A DNA stretch of 64,000 nt from Silene conica. Lineage: Eukaryota > Streptophyta > Magnoliopsida > Caryophyllales > Caryophyllaceae. Location: the NCBI GenBank assembly GCA_029255685.2, contig CM055318.2, positions 8,375,001 to 8,439,000 of the forward strand, given 5' to 3'. The translations under genes were made by a program, and so were the position numbers. Positions 32,667 to 44,790 of the stretch are shown in pieces. Positions within the stretch are counted from its first letter, which is position 1, and the number at the start of each line of letters is the position of its first letter. Below the pieces are notes generated by a model, which worked only from the letters and a program-made list of their open reading frames with translations, was not told the DNA's origin and made no database searches.

Positions 32667-32840
32667 AGTTGTTGTTATATATATGTAGTTGTTATTTAAT
32701 TGTTGTTGTTAATTAATTGTTGTTGTTGTTGTTAATTAGTTGTTAACTAGTTTTTGTTGTTAGTTGCTGTTATATATATATGTATTTGTTGTTATTTAAT
32801 TGTTGTTAATTAGTTGTTGTTATTGTTTGTTAAAATATGT
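32562..32840. repeat. TTGGTG / TTG microsatellites
   Basis: A (TTGGTG)n tract at 32567-32620 followed by (TTG)n and TTGTTGTTAATTAG-type repeats to about 32840. It lies just before the transposase start codon, behind a possible splice acceptor TTTTTTTTGCAG. Confidence 0.9.
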
Positions 32841-32849
32841 AGATTTACT

Positions 32850-35800
32850 ATGAAGAGATTAGAAAGAAAATGGATGTATGAAAGGTTGGATTCTAGGAAA
32901 AAAATAAGGCAGGATTTCGTAATTGGTGTTAATGAATTCATTAACTATGTTAAGCAACAAGACGAATACGTTAGAAATAGAGAAATTAGGTTTTCATGTT
33001 CTAAGTGTAAGAATACAAAGTATTTAGTTGAGCAAGAAGTATGGAAACACCTTGGTTTGAGAGGGTTTTGTGATAACTATTACGATTGGGTGTGTCATGG
33101 AGAGAAATTCTCCGTTGAGGAAGAGGGAAGCTCATCAATGCACTCCGACAATCCTTATAGGGATATGGTAGAAGATGCGTTACGCGATAGCATTGATCAA
33201 ATTAGGGAAGATGCTCTAAACGCCGAGGTGGTCGATGAATCTCCAAATCCTAATGTATTAGCTTTTTTCCAAATGCTAAAACATGCCGAACAACCTCTTT
33301 ATGTAGGAAGTCGTATGACATTGCTACAGTCGGCTTCAAGGTTGATCACTTTAAAATGTGAATACAACTTAGCTGAAAAATGTGTAGATGGTTTTGCGTC
33401 ATATATCGGAGATATGATTCCTGAAAATAATCTTATGACGCGTAACTACTACGAAACCAAAAAAGTTCTTAAAGCTCTTCAACTTCCCCATGAGAAGATA
33501 GATGCCTGCTCGGGAGGATGTATGATTTTCTGGATGGACGACGCTCACCTTGATAAGTGCAGAAAATGTGGTACGAATAGGTACAAATTAGAGAAAAATG
33601 CAAATGGCAAAAGAGTTCCCGAAAAGTTCTTAACTTATTTTCCATTAGGACCACGGTTGCAACGCTTTTATGCCACAAAGCACATCGCGGGCGAAATGCG
33701 TTGGCATTATGAAAACCCTCGTGTTAGTGGAACAATGTCTCATCCAAGTGACATGGAGGCTTGGAAACAGTTTGACCGGCTGCATCCTGATTTTGCATCT
33801 GAGCCTAGGAATGTCCGTCTTGGACTTTGCACTGATGGTTTCGCACCGTTTAGTCAATTCGGGAAGCAATATTCATGTTGGCCGGTGATACTTACTCCAT
33901 ACAATTTACCGCCCTGGCTCTGTATGAAAAGACAGTTTATACTCTTAACATTACTTATTCCCGGTCCCCACAATACAAAGAAAAACCTTGACGTCTATTT
34001 GCAGCCTCTTATTCACGAGTTGAAGCAATTATGGGAGACGGGGATCTTAACCTATGACGTCTCCTTGAAGCAAAACTTTGATCTTAGAGCCGCACTTCTA
34101 TGGACGATCAACGACTTTCCTGCATATGGCATGTTATCTGGTTGGACAACTCAAGGTGAGCATGCATGTCCATATTGTATGAAAAATGAGACTAAGTCAG
34201 TTTGGCTACAACATGGCAAAAAATGGAGTTGGTTTGATTGTCATCGACAGTTTTTAGACAGTAATCATGTTTTTCGTAAGGATAAGGTGCATTTTAGAAA
34301 AGGGAAAGTTGAGCACGATGTAGCTGCGAAGAGGTTAACAGGCAATGAAGTCTGGGATTATGTCAAACATCTACCGAAAATTGTGGATGGATCTGAACGT
34401 GAACTGAATTTGCTTAAAGGGAAACGGATTGGGTGGTGGAAACAAAGCATCTTTTGGGAGCTTCCCTATTGGAGCACGCTACTAATTCGACATAACCTTG
34501 ATGTCATGCATATTGAGAAAAATTTCTTCGAGCAAATAATTCACACTGTCATGGACGTGAAAGGAAAAACAAAATTAAACTCAAATGCAGAGAAAGACAT
34601 GTTACTTCTTTGTTCAAGTAGAAGAAAAAGGGATTCGGTCGTTTTGAAAAAGGAACAAAAGAAAGTCCTATGTGAATGGGTATACAAACTGAAGTTTCCC
34701 GACGGTTATGCTTCAGATTTGAGAAGGTGTGTCGATATGAATGAATTGAAGATACACGGTTTGAAAAGTCATGATTGTCACATCTTCATGGAGCGATTAC
34801 TCCCAGTTGCTTTGAGACATCTTCTTCCAAAAAATGAGTGGAATGCCATAACTGAAATTAGTCAGTTTTCAGAGATTTGTGTACTTCATCAGTACAAATT
34901 GAAAAAAATTACAAGTCTCGAAAATAACATTGCGGAGATTATCTGCAAATTAGAGAAAATCCTTCCTCCTTCTTTTTTCAACTCAATGGAACACCTACCT
35001 ATTCATTTGCCATATGAAGTAAAAGTGGGTGGTCCTGTGCAATATAGGTGGATGTATCCTTTCGAGAGGTAATGTCATCATCCTTATTCAATTCTTTATA
35101 TTACATAATACATATATATCATCATATTTTTCATTCTAAATTAATTTGTTTGTAGGTTTTTGAATCATTTGAAAAAGAAAATCAAAAATAAAGCTCATGT
35201 TGAAGGGTCTATATGTAATGCATATTTAATTGAGGAAATAGCAAATTTCTGTTCCCTATACTTTGAAGATCACATAGACACCAAGGCAAAGGACCTTGAC
35301 GTTGGTTCAAAAAAGCCGACACAATCTAACTTGCCTGAGATATTTCAAGATCATGATGGCACTACTTCTGGAAAGTGTCGTGAAAGGTTTTTGGAGGATA
35401 ACGAATATGAGCGTGCACACCTCTACGTTTTATCTAACTGCGATTCTGATGAATTGAAACGAAACGAAGTGTAAGTGGTGAATCTAAATTCTTATATTTG
35501 AAACGTACTTTATTAGTTGTTCAAAAATTAATAATTCCCCTAATTTGAATATAGGTTGTTTGAAAATTTTATCATGAGAGAACATCCTGAATGTGTCGTA
35601 GGCAATGATGTTTGGGAAAAATATGAAACAAGATTTCCCAGATGGTTTAGATCTCAGGTTAATAATATAGAAGATCCAGTTCTAATTGCCTTAGCAAATG
35701 GTCCCTCAAGAAGAGTCAGAACATGGAAACGCTATTCCATCAATGGCTACAAATTTCGAGCTTTCATTCAAGGAAAAGATTTGGAAAAGTGCACAATTAA

Positions 35801-36386
35801 CAATGGAGTTTGTGTGAGTTCCACTGAAGGAGCTGACTACTATGGGACCCTTGACGAAATTGTTAAAATGACTTATACAGGCCCACAAAGCACTTACAAA
35901 GTCATTTTGTTCAAATGTAATTGGCTAGATAACTCCGAAAGAGGCATGCAAGTGCATAAGGAATATAAGCTTGTGGATGTTAACCGGAGTAGAAAATTTG
36001 CAAAGTACGACCCATTTGTGTTGGCATATCAAGTGGAACAAGTTTACTATAGTCCTTATCCAGGTATAAAAAAGGATCAAAGTCAATGGTCAGCGGTATT
36101 CAAAACCAAGGCTAGATCACATGTCGATGCCCCCGTTGATGAATCTTTCTTTCAAGAAAATGTTACTAATGGTGAAACAATACTGTCACCAATTGAAGTA
36201 GAAGAAGAAGATGAAGATGAAATTGTGGAGGAACCAGAATACATACAAATTGTGACAGTGGAGCAACATGAGGATGAGGATGGGGATGAGGACGAGGTTG
36301 AGGATGAGGATGAGGATGAAGATATTATAGATTCTCTTTGTAAGGATGTAGGAATAAATTGTTCAAGTGATGATGATGATGATTAG
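32850..36386 (+). CDS. CACTA transposase, TNP2 type
   Basis: Exons 32850-35068, 35156-35470 and 35555-36386 join in frame (phase 2 both times) to give about 1121 residues. Start chosen at the ATG opening KRLERKWMYERLD, which begins the transposase-associated domain (residues ~1-85, with C-x2-C and the GFCDNYYDWVCHGE end). Residues ~115-640 are the TNP2 domain (Transposase_21): GLCTDGFAPF, WPVILTPYNLPPWLCMK, LLIPGPHNTKKNLDVYLQPL, ALLWTINDFPAYGMLSGW, HACPYC and HNLDVMHIEKNF. Next is the DUF4218-like region (GLKSHDCHIFMERLLPVALR, MYPFERF, NKAHVEGSICNAYLIEEI). The C-terminus is an acidic Asp/Glu tail. It cuts and joins the element ends. All frames are open, so the protein may still be made. Confidence 0.9.
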
Positions 36387-36544
36387 GACTACTATCTATT
36401 AGATTCGATAATCTTGTATTTGTTGAAATTATTGTAGATGCCGTATGGCTTAATGTCAATGAAATTATCTTATTATTCTTATTATTCAAGTTTTTAATTA
36501 TGTAAAACATTTCTATCTAATTGTTGCTATATTAGTTTGATAAT

Positions 36545-36726
36545 ATGTCGGGCGGAAGACGACGAGGTAGTGGTAGTCGTCAGACTGAGGGACGACGAGC
36601 GGGAGGTAGTGACGAGGACGAGATAATTGAGCCTCAGACGCCGGCGCCTACACATCGAGTACACCTCGATCCGACTGATTACGAAGGCGCCAAGTGATAA
36701 GTATCTTATTTGTTTACGGATAATTG

Positions 36727-36783
<57 letters not shown>

Positions 36784-38205
36784 ATTATAATATGATTACT
36801 TGTTGACTATTTTATTTTCACATTTAACTCTTTTTCAGGTTCAGTGACAAAAACGTTTCTACTCTTATAACACAGACCATTATTTGCAACTACAAGGAGT
36901 ATGCGCCCAACTGGTCAAATGCGTCGGATGCCATCAAGGAAGAGTGGTGGAATTGGTTTAATTTGAGGTATTTATTAACTGTTACCTATTTCCGTTTTAT
37001 TATTTATTACCTATTTATTATTTCATATTTATTTAACTATATATTTTTTTTAAAACAGAAATATGTTACCTTTCACCCTCGTGATAGAGCAGCGGTTAAG
37101 TCGGCGTGGGAAGACATGATGAAAGACCGCCTCCGCAAAAAAATCCACTACGCTATGAAGAAACCTACGGAGCAAAGGCCTCAATGGATACTGGCCGATA
37201 TTTTCGAACAACTTAAGGCTAGAAAGGATGATCCAAAATTTCAAGACAAATCCGATAAAAACAAAACCAACCTGATGTCAGGAAGTACCGAAAAAGGCAA
37301 GGCCTTAGGTACTCACATTATGGGTCGTAAAAACACCCTACAGTTGATGGATGAAATGGTAATTTCTTAGTTTTTACTTCACTTTTTCTTGTCTTGAATA
37401 ATTTTTAAACAATTTTCACCCTTTGACAATCTTGAGTGTTTTTTTTAACAAGTGTCGTTGGATTTAAATTGCAGGCTGGAGAAGATGGGAGGGATGTACC
37501 ATCCGCTTTGAAGTTGCTGGAGAAGACAAAAAAGCATGCCAAGAAGGGTTGGCTATCAACGAAACCCAAAGCACTCTTTGTAAGTTAACAGAAACTTTTC
37601 TTTATGTTTTAGTAATTTGGTTTACTAATTAATTAACGTATACTAATAACACTTTATTTTTGTTTTGTAGGACAAAGTTTTTCAAAGAAAGTCGAAAATG
37701 ATAAGTGAAGGGATCCCGGAGCAAGATATCGACGACAACGAGATCTACTTCGAAGAACACGGCGGTTTCAACAAGAAAGGGTTGATACTCGGTATGGGAA
37801 ATGCAGCCCCAATCATTTACGAGCGTCGTCGTCACTCAAGTGCTGGGACCCAATCATCATACACTCCAGGTTTTTATTTTATAGTTTATTAAAAATTAAG
37901 ACTAACCAATTATTTAACCGTTTATTAAATGAATATAATATCATGTTTGACTATTCATTGCAGGTATCGTCGGCAGAGTTCTTCGAGAGAATGCTCAGCT
38001 AAGAGAACGTGATCTCGAGACATCCCAAAGGCTGAAGGCAATTGAAGAGTTCTTAAGTCAACGGGGGGCGGAGTTCACTACTCAGAGCTGCAACCCGAGA
38101 GGCTTTTCTCAGCCGAGACGCGACTTCGATGATGATGGCGGCGACAATGCTAGGTCGGCCAGCCATTTCGCCACCCCACAGCCCACCGACACGACCGTTA
38201 GATAG
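36545..38205 (+). CDS. CACTA TNPA/Ptta-type second protein (Transposase_24-like)
   Basis: Exons 36545-36693, 36839-36967, 37059-37358, 37475-37579, 37671-37869 and 37964-38205 all have GT-AG borders, about 374 residues. It starts with an Arg/Gly-rich tail (MSGGRRRGSGSRQ), then a domain with NYKEYAPNWSNAS and EEWWNWFNL, then YVTFHPRDRAAVKSAWEDMM, RPQWILADIFEQLKARKDDP, the conserved GRKNTLQLMDEM, and FEEHGGFNKKG, ending in a coiled coil (RVLRENAQLRERDLET). This is the plant transposase (Ptta/En/Spm) family that binds subterminal repeats with TNP2. All junctions fit except exon 2 to exon 3, which leaves two bases unmatched, so either the splice differs or the gene is frameshifted. Intron 1 is a (TA)n run. 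Confidence 0.75.
36731..36781. repeat. (TA)n microsatellite, about 25 units
   Basis: Pure TA repeat within the first intron of the second CACTA gene. It is often unstable in length. Confidence 0.95.
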
Positions 38206-38454
38206 GTTTTATTAGGTTGTTTAGTTGTTGTACCGCGGATTATGTTTAGTTTTTAGTTGGATGATCATTTGTAAAACCTTCATTTTAGTTATGAAAAAAC
38301 GTTTTAAAAACCTTGTCTCCGACAAGTTCTTTGTTACTGGGTTGTTTTTGCTGAAATTGCAGGTTTGGAGAGCTTGCAAAAGGGAAAAATGAGCCATTTC
38401 ATTGGAAATGGGGGGCTGGAAAAAGAGCTGAAACCGGAAAATCATACAGGAATT

Positions 38455-38695
38455 TGCGACGGAAATGTCTCACTTTGCGACGGAATTCCGTCGCAAACCT
38501 TGACCAGAAGTCAAGGTCAGTCCGTCGCAAAATAAGGTCAATCCGTCGCAAAATGTTTTGCGACGGAAAATTCCGTCGCAAAATAACTTTTTGCGACAAA
38601 AATAAGGGACAGACACAGTCCGTCGCAATTCCGTCGCAAAATCATCATTTGCGACGGATTTAACCCTTTTTGCGACGGACCATTCCGTCGCAAAG
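38455..38695. repeat. CACTA right subterminal repeats
   Basis: About ten TTTGCGACGGA / TCCGTCGCAAA motifs, partly palindromic, with AAGGTCA words as in the left region. They end about 20 bases before the terminal inverted repeat. Confidence 0.9.
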
Positions 38696-38714
38696 AGCGT
38701 ATTGTTTTGTAGTG

Positions 38715-38870
38715 TTAGCCGACTACAAACCTTAAACTCTCTATCCTTAACGGTTTTAAAGAGAAAACATTGTCAAATTATTGTTTGGCAAGGCAATAAT
38801 ACAAATGAAACAAATTAATATATTACTAAAATCTATTACTAATCTATAAAATCCCTATCAATGATGGACC
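38715..38870 (-). pseudogene. Decayed duplicate exon, part right of the CACTA insertion
   Basis: TTAGCCGACTACAAACC onward matches 30744-30880 and continues the fragment at 31089-31217. Coding frame is lost. Confidence 0.75.
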
Positions 38871-39292
38871 AACCTATTTAGTACTAGAAATTATGGCAAA
38901 ATTCACAAATTTGTTTTACAAAATACTAAAGTATTTAATGCAATTATAAATTAACTGTAGATGCGAAATATTAGAATTTTAGTTTTTAAAAAATGAATAA
39001 ATAAGCTATTACATACCTCATTAATATATTCAATCAGATACATTTTTTGTGTATTAAATCATAGTTGATATTAAATATAATAACTAATTTAGTCTATTAT
39101 AAAATTTTCCAATATTTGAAACGATATTTAAACTATTTTAGTAAATTTTATAATTATGTTTTTTGAATCGTATTGTAAACCCTTTAAATTTTGATAATTC
39201 TTTTTATTTTATTACTGTATTTACATCTTTAAATACTTAAAATTTTCGATACAATGGATTTAATATGCTATATACCATGTTTTAATAATGCA
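38871..39292. other. AT-rich intergenic DNA
   Basis: Nothing recognised. Confidence 0.4.
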
Positions 39293-39960
39293 CTAGTGTA
39301 ACACCCGCGAAAAATCACGGGGTTGTGTACACTTACTTGTAAAGATGACATATATACATTTTACTTATTATATAGCAATTATATTTATTCGAACATATGT
39401 ACTTTCTTACAATAGAAAAGATAATAAAATATCATTGTATATATTACAATATATATACGGAAATTATAACATTCAACCTTGAGAACCTTAAGTTATGTAA
39501 TTACACATGATAATGTTAATAAGATTAACAAATTTAAGACATGTTTAAAATGAAACAATTAAGTCATAGCTAAAAAAATGAACTTATAACATACAAATCT
39601 AAGTAATTTAAGCTATTTAAATTAAAAAAAAAAAAAAAACCAAATTAAGATAATTAAGTTTTATATATTACAGAAAATGAAACTTAGATAAAAATCGATT
39701 CTGACAAATCTTTTCATAATAAATATGTAAATAAAACAATAAAATAAAATAATAGATTATTGATCGTTCTTAGGGGTCCGATATAATGATAACAACCCAA
39801 TAAATTGGTTTTTTGATAAAATAGTACAGTCCAACCCAATATTAAAGGATGAATAAACATATCAAGACGGATCCCAAAGGCCCAATAATAGAACCATGAA
39901 GACGGAGCCATTTTACAATGATTATAGAAATTTGAAGACGGAGCCCAAAGGCCCAATAAT
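39293..39960 (-). mobile_element. Helitron related to the 14630 element (minus orientation)
   Basis: CTAG at 39293-39296 and hairpin CCCGCGAAAAATCACGGGG mark a minus-strand 3' end. The following ~550 bp are similar to 14630-15200 (shared GTACACTTACTT, AAAGATGACATATATA, ACATGTTTAAAATGAAAC). The matching 5' end was not located; the right limit is approximate. Confidence 0.6.
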
Positions 39961-40539
39961 ATTATACAATGATTTTATCTGTTCCAGCCTAGCCATTTTA
40001 CATATATTCAAGACGTAGCCCAAAGGCCCAATAATAGCAATAACCGATCAAAACATCATCAAAATTCAAATTGAACTTCTCCACCTACAATCCTTTGTGA
40101 AAGGACAAACTCACATTTCAACAAAATTTCAAAGTAAACTCCTCTACCTACAACTCCCTGTAAAACGCTAGCATCGCGTTTGATCAGAATCCAACGTAGG
40201 TTGGTGATAAGTAATTAATTTGCTATGTTAATTTTTGGATATCAAACGTCTCCTCTACCTACCGTCTTAATTTATGGTGAAATACAATTGCAATTGCCGA
40301 TTCAAAGGTTCATTTCTCAATTTAATAGTATTACTTACCAATCAATCTACCAAACATTAACAATTTTTGGAACTGATATTAAATATTCCATTAGCGATAT
40401 TCTATACCACTTAATGGAATATTTTTTCCAACTCAATTTAATATTACGTATCACTCAATCTCCTAAATATTATGAATTTTATATAGTGAATTGAAACATG
40501 ATAGATAATCTTTGATTTTATTTAATAATATTCATCTAA

Positions 40540-40581
40540 AATACTAAAAGTAGACCGTGAATTTCACGGGTTACAACCTAG
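40540..40581 (+). mobile_element. Helitron 3' terminus (plus orientation)
   Basis: Hairpin ACCGTGAATTTCACGGGT followed ten bases later by CTAG (40578-40581) and T. The 5' end was not identified; the element would extend to the left. Confidence 0.55.
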
Positions 40582-42270
40582 TTTAGATTATTAATATGTA
40601 CCCGAATGGCACACGTTAGAAAATACGAAAAGATTCGCACCCTATTTTCATTAATTATGATAAAGTTGAGTTTCTAACTAAGAATCAGATAGGAATATGT
40701 TGTAAATCTTTCCATATTTTGATTATTGATACACGTTTTGAAAACCATAGTAAATTATACTCACTTTAATTAAGGACAATAATTATTTTGGCGGAGGGAA
40801 TGATAGTTAAGAATTAGAGTTAACAGTAATAGTCAGTCCATTTGGCATACCAAGTTTAGAAAGAAAACAATTGATTTGGGAGATTCTTGATTTAGATTTA
40901 ATTTTGAAAAAAGGACTATAAAAGAGAATGGATGGAGACATGGAGTAATACGTAATCGCTAAAATAAACCACTCCGAATCGATTTTGTTTTCTTAACGTA
41001 CAATTTGATCTTATTTTAGTGCCAGAATTATACCGAATTTCATAGATGAATATAGTTTAATGATGCAAAGATAAGATATTTTTTTTTATATGTTTCAACA
41101 TCTTCAATCCATGCCTATTTATATAAATAAATAGATATGCAAAGCTACATGGGGAACACAAGTTCTCATTTGTGACGGATATATCCGTCGTAAGTTTATG
41201 ACGTGTCAAGTAATAACCACAAAGAAAGATAAGACAAAAGTAAAATATCTGGTAATAAAAAATTGTTTTGTCTGAATATCTTGGTAATAGCAAATTGTTT
41301 TGTGTATTTGACCCATCCTAAGCGAGCAAGGGAGACTTGCTGCATGGGGAATGATACGAGCTGTGAAGAGTTGTAATTATTCACAAATTCTCATATTTAA
41401 TTTCTATTGAAAAGATTAAAACCCACCAAAGTTTCCCGGGCATTGCCTCGGAACCCGTCAGTGAAAATTATACATTAAATAAATATACAAGTGTAGATTC
41501 CGTACTATCCGAATCTACATTATATTTTAGCGAACTTACCCATTTACGAATCAAACCCGAATACGCTAAAATGAACGTAACAAAATATGCTTCCGTCTGA
41601 TTATACATTTCTAAATATTTACTCTGTATTCAATAAGATATTGAAGAGATATGGCATTCCTTTGGGGTACAGGGAGATGGTGGCCGGCTTGATTTGAGCG
41701 GCTCCTAACTCGGGTTTTGTTCGGGGCTACCTTTGGGGTACAGGGAGATAGTACAAAATGGCGGGTTCGGAACCGAGTCGGACTGAGTAGCTACAAATGG
41801 GCTCATAATTAGGAGAAGTTCTGCGCAGAGCTCGGTGCCGCTGGAGCTGATGTCGATGTCACAATGGTGATCGTTGGTGATGGATGAATAGCATAGAAAC
41901 GATGATTGAAGTGAAATAGCCAGAGTTGTTGAATTAAAAAAATACAACTCGTTCACTTAATTGGCGAAAACTTACTCCGGGTAAATAGTTTGAAATGAAT
42001 CTCATTTTTTTTTAAATATTTTGGTTTATAACCCGTTAAAGTAAAAAGTTCCTAAGATCTGTCGCCACTCCTAATATGTGGCTCAACTTACTGTCGTGCG
42101 TCGTATATATGCACATAATAACATGCATAATAACATTGATATTGCGTTTTTTTCCATATGAAAGCACGTTGCTTATGAATAATTATCTTAAGTATTGTTA
42201 CCTAATTTCATGTTATTTGACTGAATCGCGTTTACAAGTTTAGTCAATAATATTTATCGAATAGTTTTGA
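40582..42270. other. Intergenic DNA with small transposon remnants
   Basis: A GACGG-type MITE end occurs at about 41165-41210 (TTTGTGACGGATATATCC). A local duplication repeats CCTTTGGGGTACAGGGAGAT at 41658 and 41730. The minus-strand 83-codon frame at 41705-41956 has no recognisable domain. No gene is supported. Confidence 0.4.
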
Positions 42271-42286
42271 TTTGGAAAGATGTATG

Positions 42287-42489
42287 CAATGTATGTTTTT
42301 TTTGGTTTAAACTGGGGTGTCCACCGTCGACAACTGTGTATAATCCCATCGCCGCGGGTGCTCTCGGGTGCTCTCACGAAGAGGTAAACGGCTGGCCAAA
42401 GTGTTGCTCCATTCCCATGGGCAGGGATCGAACCCCTGACCTCATGGTTAAGGGATGAGGTGAGCAACCACCACACCAAACACATTTGG
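42287..42489 (-). mobile_element. tRNA-derived SINE with 16-bp target duplication
   Basis: On the minus strand it begins with an A-box-like GGTGTGGTGGTTGCTCACC and a B box GGGGTTCGATCCCTG, then a body, and an A-rich tail ACCAAAAAAAACATAC. Flanks TTTGGAAAGATGTATG at 42271-42286 and 42490-42505 are identical. The long exact duplication means a recent retroposition. Confidence 0.85.
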
Positions 42490-42799
42490 TTTGGAAAGAT
42501 GTATGTTGACTAGTGTATTTACATTAGACTTCTGTTCAGCCGTGAATTATGGAAAGATTGTTCAATCGTCTATACGGTTCTATTTTATGAAATATTTAGG
42601 GAATAAAATCAAAAAAATTTACACGGTTTAAAAGATGGTTTAAACGTTTAAAATAGTTGAACAATATTTATATTTATGGAAGATTTAAGAAATATTTAGT
42701 GGAATATTTAGGACGGTTCTATTTTATGGAAGATTTAAGGAATATTTAGGACGTGAATATTTATATTTTATTTTAATATTATAATATCATAATACATAA

Positions 42800-42948
42800 A
42801 AAAATATGACGTGGCATAAATAAAGGGTTCTGATTGGTCTACAAAACTGTTTTTTGTGAGGGTGAACGTGAGTGCGAGAAAGAGTGAATGGTGAAACATT
42901 ATTGCGCCACGTATGCAGTTCGACATTCTGCTTTTATAGTAATAATGA
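42800..42948 (-). mobile_element. Helitron 5' terminus, same family as 15370-18442
   Basis: Minus strand start A|TCATTATTACTATAAAAGC at 42948. The first 150 bp (CGTGGCGCAATA, TTCACC...CTCAC) match the 5' end at 18442. The 3' end was not found. Confidence 0.6.
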
Positions 42949-43048
42949 TGATTCAACCATTTCTTCACGAATTTAAAACATGTATAGATTTTAACTCGTG
43001 TAATTTTTGCACGTGTTTTAACTTATTATCTTTATATAATTTTCAACA

Positions 43049-43430
43049 TCCCTTTCTATAAAAGGAACAACATTTTAAACAATCTCATTGGTCGAAATTT
43101 TTCCTTTTTTTTAAAAAAAAAAGCTACCCTCGTTCAACCCTAGAATTAATTAATCTCTCTCCATATCAAGCATTGTGATTGGTAGATTTTTTTTTTTTTA
43201 AATCAAACCCACGTTCTAAATCACAATTAATTACTCATTCTCCACATTCTTTCTCCAATTTATTTTCTACCAATCAGAATGCTTTCATCTGCGTACAACT
43301 AAATTTAAAATACGAACTTATTGAATTATTTTGGCATTGCAAATTAACCATGCTCAATTATATTTTTCTGCATCTAATAATAATAATTGTTATTTCAGCT
43401 CGTGCATTTTTTGCACAGATTTAACACTAA
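43049..43430 (+). mobile_element. Small non-autonomous Helitron, 382 bp
   Basis: Starts A|TCCCTTTCTATAAAAGGAAC and ends with hairpin CGTGCATTTTTTGCACA and CTAA (fits CTRR), then T. It is closely similar to 29297-29672. Confidence 0.75.
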
Positions 43431-44472
43431 TTAATTTTAGATTGAGTTTAAGATTGACTAAGAAGTATAAAACACTGATTTGGGGATGCCTTTTGATTAA
43501 GATGAAGGTGATGATAAAATTGTATGGTTGGCAAAAAGAGTAACGATCCATTTTCTTATTAATACTTTATAAAAAAGACCGTGTTACGGTGTACTTTAAA
43601 GTCTCGTTGTATTAATGGTGTAAAACCGTCTTATTAATAGTTTACCGCTACAATATATTGTATTAGAGTGTGAAACCGTCTTATTAATCTTTTATAAAAG
43701 GAACATTTTTATTTAATGTATGTCGTATTTTATAATTTTAATCATGTTTTCAATTAAATTAATTTGTCGTCAATGAAATAGTTTTTAACTTTTTAAAATT
43801 TTAATATTGTTATTTTAATTTTCCCCCATATACGATATAAAATTAATAGTAAGTATTTTATTATGATATTTGTAACATAACAAAATTAACTTACTTATAA
43901 TTGTTAGCAAATATTAATTGATAAAGTAAGAATGAGGTTTTAGTGGGATATATAGAAAATGTAGGAAATGATTGAAAATGTTGGAAAGTGAAAAACTAAT
44001 TAGGTTAATGATGTAGGTGGTGACCTTCTGCTTGAGAGGGTCAAAATGGGTCAAAATAATTATAGTGTAATTAAGAGTAAAAATGTATATTGACCTAATT
44101 AGTATAACCCTTGTTTGGGGATGGTCTAATGACTTACTCGTTAACATGGTTACAAGTTTATTAATAATGAATTAAGTTAACATGGATATCACTCATCTTT
44201 AATAATGACAATATATTAGTGAAATATAACATTAATAACATTAATGACTTACTCGTTTTTAAATAATGACTCGTTATGTATTCGTTCTTATAAAATTACT
44301 GTTTTATAAAAATTTAATGTTTATATCTAAAACAGAAAAATAGGAAAATATAAAAATGTGATTTGAATATGATGTGAAATAGGAAAATAGAAAAACCTTT
44401 AAAGTATAAAAATATGATGTAAAATAATTGTTTTATAACAAATTACTATTTTTTGGGTTTTTAATTATATCT
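43431..44472. other. AT-rich intergenic DNA
   Basis: Two copies of AAACCGTCTTATTAAT at about 43621 and 43674 suggest a small AT-rich MITE near 43565-43700. No gene was seen. Confidence 0.35.
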
Positions 44473-44790
44473 AAAACATCGTAAAATGAATCATATAAAC
44501 ATTAAGAAAAGAGAAATGAAATGTTACAAATTTACAAAAATAATTTTTATAAATTTAAAACATCGAAAAATGAGAAAATAGAAATGAAATGTTACAACTT
44601 TACAAAAAGAATTTGTATAAATTTAAAACATCGTAAAATGAATCATATAAACATTAAAAAAATAGAAATGAAATGTTACAAATTTACAAAAATAATTTGT
44701 ATAAATTTAAACCATCGTAAAATGAATCAAATAAACATTAACAAAATAGAAATGAAATGTTACAAATTTACAAAAATAATTTGTATAAAT
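44473..44790. repeat. ~84-bp AT-rich tandem repeat, about four copies
   Basis: Units contain CATCGTAAAATGAATCA, ATAGAAATGAAATGTTACAA and TTTGTATAAATTTAAA. One copy is shortened to 68 bp. The 90-codon frame across it is repeat-driven. Confidence 0.9.

Larger units (their letters stand above)
31218..38714 (+). mobile_element. CACTA (En/Spm) DNA transposon, 7.5 kb, near complete
   Basis: Ends CACTACAAAAAA at 31218 and TTTTGTAGTG at 38714, flanked by TTA at 31215-31217 and 38715-38717 (3-bp duplication). Both subterminal regions carry GCGACGG palindromes. Two genes read left to right: a TNP2-type transposase and a TNPA/Ptta-type protein. This is the standard En/Spm architecture. The paralogous empty site survives at 30744. 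Confidence 0.95.
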
